Shown one piece after another: positions 56,729 to 64,000 of a stretch of 64,000 nt of DNA. The position numbers and the translations under genes are program-made. The notes below the pieces were generated by a model that was given only the letters and a program-made list of their open reading frames with translations, searched no databases and was not told the origin of the DNA. Position 1 is the stretch's first letter; every line of letters starts with the position of its first letter. The stretch is from a bacterium (GTDB lineage Bacteria > Bdellovibrionota > UBA1018): positions 1 through 64,000 of the forward strand of contig JAIEMT010000018.1 in NCBI GenBank assembly GCA_019751945.1, given 5' to 3'.

Positions 56729-59200
56729 TTAAGGGGCGAATTTTCGAATGACTGGGGAGGGAATGTTCGGGTCTTGGTAACTCAGGTAGAGATGGTCCGT
56801 TGCGTCTTTCGCGAGCGTGATGAATTGTGGCGCACCAAGTGAAAAGCCTGCTGCTCCGAGGTTCCCCCAAGCGCTGCCATTCCACCTAATAACGCTCTGC
56901 TTGATTCCGTTTCCCCAGTCCTGGAAGGCAACACAGGGTGCTCCGGTAGAGTCGATCACTATCGATGCCCATTGAGCTGTGTTGGAGCTAATGCCCGCCG
57001 CACCCACGGTGACCCACGCGGCCCCGTTGTAGGTCATGACGGTGAGTTTATTTGCATTCATATTATCTTTATAAGCGATGTAAGGAACGTTGGTCGATGA
57101 GAGGGCCAAGGAACCGTGGCTCAGGAAGCCAGCAGTGAAACCGTCCAATCCAATCGTCACCCAAGCGGCTCCATTCCATCGTTGAACGGTCGCTTTTGAT
57201 GCGTTGGCGCCGTCGACGTAAAGAATGTAAGGGCGATCTGTCGAATCCATTGCAAGCACGGGTGAGGCAGCGCTACCCACTGTATAACCGGCTCCTCCTA
57301 AGGCAGTCCAAGCGGCTCCATTCCATTGCAGGACAGTACCTTTATTTGTAGCAGCCGGATCCGTATAAGCCAGGTAGGGAATGTCGTTACTGTCGACCTT
57401 AAGCGAGATAGCAAGAACGTTGTTGGCAGTAAGGCCTGCGGCCGCTCCTAAGAAATTCCAAGCCGTTCCATTCCACTGTTGTACTGAGACCTTTGAAGTG
57501 TTCGTGGCGTCTGTGTAAGCGACTATAGGTCTTTCTAAGGCGCCAACGTCTATCGAAATCAAACCTGGATTGCCGTCTGAAATTCCTGCTGTACCGACAG
57601 TGGACCAGGTCCCCGACGAATATTTTCGGATGGTCAGTTTATTTCCGGCGGCGGGATCCGATGCCGCGATATAAACGACTCCCGCAGGACTGACAGCCAT
57701 TCCGGCGTTGGCTCCTGTAGCAGTAATAACCGAGCTGTTTAAATCGACCCACGCCGGGCCTACTGCAATGGGGGCTGAGCACTGCGACCACCTTTTTTCT
57801 GTAGAATCGGAAACAGAGGTGATCAATCGGTAGCTAGAAAACCGACTTGTTGTGCCGGTGGTTGCGTCCGTCGTTTTCGTGGCCGATAACAAATTGATGG
57901 GAGATCCTACTGCAGTTCGGCAGAGCTCATCGGAATAGTATTGAATTTCTTGGTTGGATGCTCCCTTGGAAGGCGTCCAACTCGCGTTGAGGGTGGTGGA
58001 TGGACTCGGATTGCTCTCCGTCCATCCTAAATTCGAAGCACCTTTATCGGAGCGATAGGAACGCACATTGATTCTTTGCCCGCCTTGATAATTCACGCCC
58101 GCCACATAGAGTGTTCCGCTTGGGTCGGCAGTGAAGGTCAACCCAAAAAAGGATTCATGCGAGAGGCTTGCTCCAACAGTGCTCCAACCTGTCCCATTCC
58201 ATTTTTTGACCGCACCGTAAGGCAACCCACTGGAATAAAATGCGACGTTAAGATTTTCGTCGGCGTCAACGGCTAAAAGCACGTCGGAAGTTCCCGATGT
58301 GTCGAAAGGAGTGGCCAAAGTGGTCCAGCTCGCGCCATCCCACGTTGCAACGTATCCGGAATAAGGAAGCGGTCCTGCTCGGTATCCAAAGTAAATATTT
58401 CCGTTAGTGGTACGAGCAAGTGCAGTGTCCACGATCGCAGTGCTTGTAAATCCGGCTCCGCCTAAAGCCGACCAAGCTGTGCCGTTCCACGAATAGAGGG
58501 AACCTTTTCCTGATTGGGACCCGTCTTGAAATCCAAAGTAGAGAACACCCGCAGCACCCGGGAGGAGAGAAAGATTTGAAACCACATCGACCGTAAACCC
58601 TGCGCCACCAAGTGCCGACCAGTTTGTTCCGTTGAAGCGCATGACCGTACCTTTGTTTGCGTTCGCCACGTCGGTATAGGCCACCACAGGGGCATCCGTA
58701 GAGTCGATGACCAGACGAATTTCAGCAACACTGCCCACTGAGAAACCGGCAGTTCCGACGAGTGCCCAAGCTGTTCCATTCCATTTTCGGACCACCGCCG
58801 TGTTTCCGTTGCTCGAGTCACTGTAAGCAATATAGGGCGTGTTGGTGGAATCAAAAGCCATGCTATAGCCCAGTCCCCCTTCACTGATAGCAGTAAGTCC
58901 TGGAAGGCCGACGATTGTCCAATTCGTTCCATCAAAAGTGTAAACACTTAAGTCTGAGCCCACAGCATTATCTGAAAAAAAGTAATAAAGTTTGCCGGCG
59001 CGATCGACACCGAGCACGTAAGTGAGACCGCTATTCGTGGCAAACCCCGGCGCTCCGACTAGATTCCAGGAAGAAGAGTACGAAGCTGCAGTCGCCGGTT
59101 GTGTTTTGCCGCGAGAGTTGATGAGCTGAACGGTACAACCAGACATCAGAAAGGACGCCAAAGCGAATGTTAAGGGTGTGAGGTTTTTAAATCGCTTCAT
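56729..59200 (-). CDS. surface lipoprotein with two repeat arrays (beta-propeller-like)
   Basis: 823 aa. Signal peptide with lipobox LMSGC, followed by CTVQLINSR. The rest is built of about 14 repeats of roughly 45-50 residues with the core WNGTAW-x-LGGAGF and DSTDxPYxAYxD. Seven or so come before and after a central fibronectin-III-like domain (about 360-460; SNPSPSTTLNASW, then YRLITSVSDS). Each array could form one beta-propeller, giving a two-propeller protein. The start is ATG 59200, overlapping the stop of the paralogue upstream (ATGA). The open frame further 5' is a shadow. The target or ligand is unknown. Confidence 0.8.
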   Translation of the reverse strand: MKRFKNLTPLTFALASFLMSGCTVQLINSRGKTQPATAASYSSSWNLVGAPGFATNSGLTYVLGVDRAGKLYYFFSDNAVGSDLSVYTFDGTNWTIVGLPGLTAISEGGLGYSMAFDSTNTPYIAYSDSSNGNTAVVRKWNGTAWALVGTAGFSVGSVAEIRLVIDSTDAPVVAYTDVANANKGTVMRFNGTNWSALGGAGFTVDVVSNLSLLPGAAGVLYFGFQDGSQSGKGSLYSWNGTAWSALGGAGFTSTAIVDTALARTTNGNIYFGYRAGPLPYSGYVATWDGASWTTLATPFDTSGTSDVLLAVDADENLNVAFYSSGLPYGAVKKWNGTGWSTVGASLSHESFFGLTFTADPSGTLYVAGVNYQGGQRINVRSYRSDKGASNLGWTESNPSPSTTLNASWTPSKGASNQEIQYYSDELCRTAVGSPINLLSATKTTDATTGTTSRFSSYRLITSVSDSTEKRWSQCSAPIAVGPAWVDLNSSVITATGANAGMAVSPAGVVYIAASDPAAGNKLTIRKYSSGTWSTVGTAGISDGNPGLISIDVGALERPIVAYTDATNTSKVSVQQWNGTAWNFLGAAAGLTANNVLAISLKVDSNDIPYLAYTDPAATNKGTVLQWNGAAWTALGGAGYTVGSAASPVLAMDSTDRPYILYVDGANASKATVQRWNGAAWVTIGLDGFTAGFLSHGSLALSSTNVPYIAYKDNMNANKLTVMTYNGAAWVTVGAAGISSNTAQWASIVIDSTGAPCVAFQDWGNGIKQSVIRWNGSAWGNLGAAGFSLGAPQFITLAKDATDHLYLSYQDPNIPSPVIRKFAP

Positions 59201-61657
59201 AGCGCAAACCTCTTCAGGATTACGGCGTCCGGAAACTGATTGTCTTGATAATAGAGGTAGAGCTGGTCGTTCGAGTCGATTTTGAGCTTCGAATTTGTTC
59301 CCTGTCCCGTTGAAAATCCGGCGGCACCGAGATTGACCCAAGCCGCTCCATTCCATTTCAGGACGCTCTCTTTGATGCTCGCGTTCCAGTCTTGAAATGC
59401 GACGTAGGGAGCTCCGGTAGAATCGCAAACAATGGACATGTTGTTGGCAGAATTCACCGTAATTCCACCGACCGGACCTATGGTCGACCAAGCTCCTGTC
59501 CAGGCTTTTACGACCAGTTTATTGCCGACGGTGAAATCCCGGTAAGCGATGTAGGGAACATTCGTCGGAGAGAGCGTCATGGTTGCGAAACCGCCGACAA
59601 CTTGTGTAGTGCCTGCCACCCCAATGGACACCCAGGAGGCTCCGTTCCAGTTTCTGAGCGTCACGAATCCCGATTCCACAGAGCTAAACCAGAGACTGTC
59701 GGTGGAGTCGATTGCTAGCGTAGGGGAGTGAATGGCGGCCGCAGTGAATCCTGCTCCGCCTAATGCGGTCCAGCTCGCTCCATTCCATTTCAAGACCGTT
59801 GCTCGATTGCTATTGGCTGTGTCTTGGTAGGTCACATAGGGAGCGCCGGTGCTGTCCACGGCGATCATCGGGCTGATCGTTCCTCCCGCTGAAATTCCTG
59901 AAGCTGAGCCAATAGTATTCCAAGTACTTCCGTTCCAGGTTTGGACGACAAGCTTAGAAACACCGAGGTCGATATAACTTACGAAGGGTGTTCCTAAGGA
60001 ATCAAAAGTAATGCTCGGAGATGAAGCTGTGCCCGAGGAAAATCCCCGTGTACCAACGACAGTCCAAGTGCCTGACACATATTTCAATACGGTGAGTTTA
60101 TTTCCAGCGGCGTAGTCCGAGTAGGCTACGTAGAGCGTATCGCTGAGGTCAATACCGATAGTGGCAGCCGTTACCGCGATTTGCGAAATGGAAGAGGAAT
60201 CGGAGACCGGGATCCAGCCCGGGCCCACTGCTATGCCTTGCGAACAGCGGGACCAGCGAACTTCTCCGGAGGAAAAAGTAGTTTTCACGCGATAGCTTTT
60301 TGAAAGTCCGGTAGATCCCAAGGTGGCGTCTGTATTGGTGCTAGTCGAAAGCAAGTTCACTAGGACGCCTGAAGCGAGATAACAGGATTCATCCGCGTAA
60401 TATTGAATTTCTTGGTTTGACGCCGAAGATCCCGTTGATGCGCTCCAGTTAGCGTTCAAGGTCGTAGACGGCGAGGGGTTCGACTCCTGCCAATTCAAGG
60501 ACCGGGCGGCATAGTCCTTTCCATAACTCATGGCTGAAAGCGTGTTGTTCACGCTGCTCACGTAAGCGACGGATATCGTGTCATCCGGTGCAACGACGAT
60601 GTTGGGACGAACAATTCTATTCTCTGCGAATTGACTTGATCCTACTGCTGTCCACGTAGAACCTGTCCATCTTTGAACAATGCTTCGGGTATACCCATTT
60701 GAGAACAGCACGCTCAAGAGATTTTCCGAAGAGTCGAGCGCGAGCTGAACAAATCCCCCTCCGGTAGAATCCAAAGGCGCTCCGCCCAGAGTGCTCCAAC
60801 TCACCCCATCCCACTTCGCAACATGGGTGAGGGAGCTTGATTCGCTATAACTGGCGTACAGGGTTCCGTCGGAGGTGCGAATCAAGTCATTAAAGGAGAT
60901 GAGGGCGCCAGAGAAATTTGCCGACCCCACGTAATTCCAGGTGGTTCCGTTCCAGTGCATGACCGATGCGCCCGTGGAGTCTTTGAACCCAAAATAAAGT
61001 TCTCCAGAAGGACCTGGAATCAGTTTCGTGTCGAAGGAAATATTGGAAGTGGTAAAGCCTGCTCCCCCCTAAGGCGACCCAGTTAGTACCGTCAAATCGC
61101 ATCACGGTGCCTTTGCTTCCGTTGAGGATGTCGGTGTAGCCCAGAACCGGAGCTCCCGTGGAATCGATCGTGAGTGTAATGTTGGAAGCTGCTCCAGCTG
61201 AAAACGAAGCGCTGCCAACTAAAACCCAGTTCGTGCCGTTCCATTTCATTACTGATGTTTTTTGTGAGTCTGAGAGATTTACAAATCCGACGTAGGGAAC
61301 ATCCGAGGAGTCTATCTTGATGACGACTTGAGATGCGACCCCCCCAGAGAATCCTGCTATTCCTAGAGGAGTCCATTCCGTTCCATCGCTTGTATAAACA
61401 CTTGCATACCCGGTCGAAGCGGCGGCATCTGAGAAAGCAAAATAGAGTTTGCCAGTCGAGTCTACGGCGAGCGAGTTCGTTCCGTATTGCAAAGTTTTGA
61501 AATTCGGTTGACCCACATAGTTCCATGAAAAAACGGAAGTACTCGTGGAAGTGGTTGTACTCAACTTCCGAGAATTGATCAGCTGGAGCGTGCAAGCTGG
61601 CAGAATTAAGCTGAGTAAGGTGGCTTGTGCCACCCTGCGAATACGTTCCACACCCAT
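59197..61657 (-). pseudogene. paralogous repeat lipoprotein interrupted by a frameshift
   Basis: Same plan as the preceding lipoprotein: lipobox LPAC then CTLQLINSR, N-terminal repeats (MKWNGTNWVLVGSASF), a central FN3-like domain (SNPSPSTTLNANW) and C-terminal repeats. The reading frame breaks in a run of six Gs on the minus strand (61069-61064). Upstream, WVALGG continues as a short nonsense tail; one base fewer would restore LGGAGFTTSNIS and join the 5' part (61657-61064) to the 3' part. This may be decay, a sequencing or assembly error, or a phase-variable homopolymer. The 3' part remains open to the stop at 59197 and overlaps the next gene by four bases. An intact version would be about 819 aa. 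Confidence 0.8.
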
Positions 61658-61779
61658 GATTTCATCATCTCAAATAATGCAGCACAGCAGAATGTGTCCC
61701 CGATGACCTGGGTCTTCTGCCTTGGGGTGTACAAAGGGGGCGGTTGTTTTAGACTTCTCTTCAACGAGATGGCTGTAAT

Positions 61780-61803
61780 TTGACTAAAAAAGTCAACTAT
61801 AAT
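61780..61803 (+). promoter_or_regulatory. dyad and -10-like sequence before the third lipoprotein
   Basis: TTGACT and AGTCAA form an inverted repeat with a five-A centre (61780-61796), directly followed by a perfect -10 hexamer TATAAT (61798-61803). The TTGACT is only 12 bp from the -10, too close to serve as its -35. The dyad more likely is an operator. It lies in the 198-bp divergent region, 53 bp before the ATG. Confidence 0.35.
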
Positions 61804-61855
61804 AAAATGAACTTGGTAACTCCTAAATTGCAGATCTCCACCGGGGACGGAACGT

Positions 61856-64000
61856 ATGCGGGCAGGTTTAAAAAATACCTCAGTCTATGCCTTGATTGGA
61901 GGAGCGATCCTTGCGCTCTCTCTGAGTGGGTGTACTCTTCAGCTCATTAATGCCCGGTGTTCTTCAAAGTCGCCCTTATCTCTTTCGAACCCGGCAAGCC
62001 TTGAGCTTTGGACTGGAGATGCTTTCGATCTCCTTCCAGACGGGGGCTGTCCAGATTACAGCGCTTGGGACCAGGGATCAGGTTATTTAGACACCTCCAG
62101 TCTTCACTATAGTGTGGGACTCCAAGCCGCTCCCGGGAGTGAAACTGTGACCATCGCCGATCGCACTGGACGTCAGGCCAGCCTTCAAGTGCAGTGGCGA
62201 GCGTTTCAATCTCAGGCCGCTGTTTCAGGCGGTTCGACCATGACCTCACTGCTTCCCAATTTTCGAAAAGTGATGGAATCCGGCTCAGTACTTTACGGGA
62301 TTGGAAGGCGACAATTGACTCTTCCCACCGTCGCAGTCGCAATTACTATGGCCAGTTCCGACGGAGGGAATAGTTGGTCCTACTTGGACGAATACGCTTA
62401 TGCGCCCGGTATGAACAGTTATGGGATTGCTATCGATGCCAGGGGTACGCAGCTTCTGGGGCTTGTGCAAGGAACCCGTTGGGGGGGAGATGCTGCTTCG
62501 GTTCGATACAGCACAGATAGCGGAGCTACTTGGGAGACCTTGCTGACCATAACAGACCCGGATTACGGGTTTACCCCTTCTGATATTAAGTTTGTGACGA
62601 ACGACGTCTTCTTGATTGCTGGTGCCCGCTACGCTCAGGCAACCAACTATTCAGACTGGTCCATCTTTCGCTGCCTCATCTCAACGGGTTCGTGCTCAGT
62701 CACAGACTTCATCGCCGGAGGTTCGAACAACAGCAGTGTCGCCAGCAAACTCGCTGTTGATAGCAACGGAATTGTTTACGTCGGTGGGCGAGTAGCAACA
62801 GGAGTGACAGACAACAGTTTGCTCAGAAAATCTACCGATCAAGGGCAAAGTTTTTCGACGATCGGAACTCAATCTTTCGGTGGATCGGTGGAAGTAACGG
62901 AGGTGAGTGCGGATGGCGCAACGATTCTTTGGTCGGGTTCTTGGGTCAGAAGTCCCTGGGTTTTTTACAGCTTCGATTCGGGTTCTAACTGGTCCGCCGA
63001 TCAAACGGGCGCAGCATCTCTTTGGCGTTACTACGACGTGAAGATTCTCGCGAACAGGGATCTGATCGCCTCAGGATATTGCTTTAGTGATTGCGGCGCC
63101 GGGATGCGCTGGGTTGCTAACCGGCGTTCGTTCGCCACAGGAACTTGGACGAATACTACCCCTGCAGTGGCGGGTGATTCAGGACGACTCTTGGCCTTGC
63201 GTTCGAACGGTGATCTGATCGCTTTCAATGCCACCGGATTGCTCATTTCGACCAACTCGGGAACTTCTTATTCCGCACTTCCAGCGCTGAGCGGGCTGAC
63301 GATGGCCACCTCGCGTTTGTACACGGCCCTAACTTTGGGAGGGTCTGGATCCGTTCGCTATATGACCAGTTACTCTATGGACCCCTCTACCGGTCAGAGC
63401 GGGCAAGTTCTTATTTCGAACGACTCCGGACAGACTTGGAGCAACGATCTTCAGCTGGGTGGGAATACTCCTCTCTTCAATATCGGACGCTCTCCGACCA
63501 CAGGTACTATTGTTGTCGGGGGATCCAATGTCTCGACGACTTGGATAGGCCATCGAAATGTTGGCGGACTCGGGGTGTGGCAGCAAGTTCTCAACGCTGC
63601 TCCTGCGGGTGCTTCGGGGGGGCAAGTCATGAAAGTAAGAGCCACCTCCAATGGAGATTTCTTTTTGACAGGAACGTCGACTGTGACTGGGATTCCTCGT
63701 TGGTTTGTTTTGCATAGCACGGACGATGCAGCGACCTGGAGTACTTCGGAAACCTATACCTACCCCGGAGGCAACGGACAGGGATCCGCGTCTGCGGCCG
63801 GAGCCTTTAACACGGGACTCGCTGTGGCGGGCGGCTCCTACGATGCGTCAGGAGTGATGCACTGGGTGGTTCGACTTTGGAATGGAACCAGCTGGAGTAC
63901 TATCGACGATTTCGTTTATTCGGGAATGACAATGAACTCTCCCAAGGAAGTCTTACAAGTCGGCGCGGATCTCTACGTAGTTGGGCAAGTTTACCCGAGC
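61856..64000 (+). CDS. surface lipoprotein with Asp-box (BNR) repeats, partial
   Basis: Open for 715 codons to the window edge with no stop, so the 3' end is missing. Signal peptide ending in lipobox SLSGC, followed by CTLQLINAR, the same N-terminal motif as the two lipoproteins on the other strand. The body contains several Asp-box motifs (S-x-D-x-G-x-x-W): SSDGGNSW, STDSGATW, NDSGQTW, SFDSGSNW. These are typical of sialidase- and sortilin-type beta-propellers. It may bind or cut surface glycans, but no catalytic set can be confirmed. The start ATG 61856 is preceded by a weak GGGGACGG. Confidence 0.8.
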   Translation, partial: MRAGLKNTSVYALIGGAILALSLSGCTLQLINARCSSKSPLSLSNPASLELWTGDAFDLLPDGGCPDYSAWDQGSGYLDTSSLHYSVGLQAAPGSETVTIADRTGRQASLQVQWRAFQSQAAVSGGSTMTSLLPNFRKVMESGSVLYGIGRRQLTLPTVAVAITMASSDGGNSWSYLDEYAYAPGMNSYGIAIDARGTQLLGLVQGTRWGGDAASVRYSTDSGATWETLLTITDPDYGFTPSDIKFVTNDVFLIAGARYAQATNYSDWSIFRCLISTGSCSVTDFIAGGSNNSSVASKLAVDSNGIVYVGGRVATGVTDNSLLRKSTDQGQSFSTIGTQSFGGSVEVTEVSADGATILWSGSWVRSPWVFYSFDSGSNWSADQTGAASLWRYYDVKILANRDLIASGYCFSDCGAGMRWVANRRSFATGTWTNTTPAVAGDSGRLLALRSNGDLIAFNATGLLISTNSGTSYSALPALSGLTMATSRLYTALTLGGSGSVRYMTSYSMDPSTGQSGQVLISNDSGQTWSNDLQLGGNTPLFNIGRSPTTGTIVVGGSNVSTTWIGHRNVGGLGVWQQVLNAAPAGASGGQVMKVRATSNGDFFLTGTSTVTGIPRWFVLHSTDDAATWSTSETYTYPGGNGQGSASAAGAFNTGLAVAGGSYDASGVMHWVVRLWNGTSWSTIDDFVYSGMTMNSPKEVLQVGADLYVVGQVYPS

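Noticed and set aside
1-64000. CRISPR array, prophage, insertion sequence or antiphage system
   Set aside because: No regularly spaced direct repeats, no Cas, capsid, integrase, transposase, retron or toxin-antitoxin proteins were recognised on either strand.

Overview
The window reads as a compact Gram-negative chromosome segment. It most resembles the Bdellovibrionota or neighbouring former-Deltaproteobacteria. This placement is inferred from three things: the type IV pilus cluster follows the Myxococcus-style order pilB-T-C-R-A-G-H-I-D-M-N-O-P-Q; many secreted proteins have no recognisable family; and the gene set includes arginine decarboxylase (SpeA), 4-hydroxyphenylpyruvate dioxygenase, glutamine synthetase III and a Bat aerotolerance operon. 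No phage, insertion sequence, transposase, integrase or CRISPR array is visible.

Layout. 0.1-6.2 kb: a small unknown gene, then a minus-strand run nif3 - zinc-ribbon protein - rnpB (RNase P RNA) - speA - hpd. 6.4-12.5 kb: a secreted coiled-coil protein, a barrel-like outer-membrane protein, Lon protease with its terminator, a short-chain dehydrogenase, a methyltransferase and an FmdB-type zinc ribbon. 12.58 kb: tRNA-Arg(TCT), followed directly by a long hairpin. 12.8-40.3 kb: an almost unbroken minus-strand block. In transcription order it holds a PhoB-type regulator, pilB, pilT, pilC, a receiver-less PilR-like activator, (pilA on the opposite strand), a PilG candidate, pilH, pilI, pilD, an unknown membrane protein, pilM-N-O-P-Q, a TPR protein, efp, accB, accC, an unknown protein, tamB, a BamA/TamA-type Omp85 and an AlkZ-related protein. 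40.5-45.0 kb: a single-domain response regulator, ribF, a cysteine-cluster protein, two large inverted-repeat elements and glutamine synthetase III. 45.1-49 kb: three secreted proteins without clear function. 49.0-56.6 kb: moxR - DUF58 - membrane protein - batA - batB/C fusion - batD. 56.7-64 kb: three lipoproteins built on beta-propeller-like repeats, the last running off the window.

The most unusual feature is a family of three long hairpins (12.7, 42.4 and 42.6 kb). Each has a conserved tip of about 62 nt carrying two mini-hairpins, held between long perfect inverted arms (31, 45 and 33 bp) whose sequence differs at every locus. In the pair at 42.3-42.7 kb the mirror symmetry runs past the perfect arms: it contains decayed inverted copies of the start of the neighbouring cysteine-cluster gene and of the end of glnN. 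The geometry (long stem plus two small arms) resembles a T-shaped fold-back terminus. I do not recognise the family. A second notable signal is a shared N-terminal motif, Cys-Thr-(Leu/Val)-Gln-Leu-Ile-Asn, directly after the lipobox of all three terminal lipoproteins. One of these is interrupted by a frameshift in a run of six Gs.

Functionally, the pil block encodes a complete type IVa pilus machine: motors PilB/PilT, platform PilC, alignment complex PilMNOP, secretin PilQ, peptidase PilD, pilin PilA and the PilGHI accessory transporter. The Bam/Tam and Bat genes serve the cell envelope. The remainder is ordinary metabolism and proteostasis.
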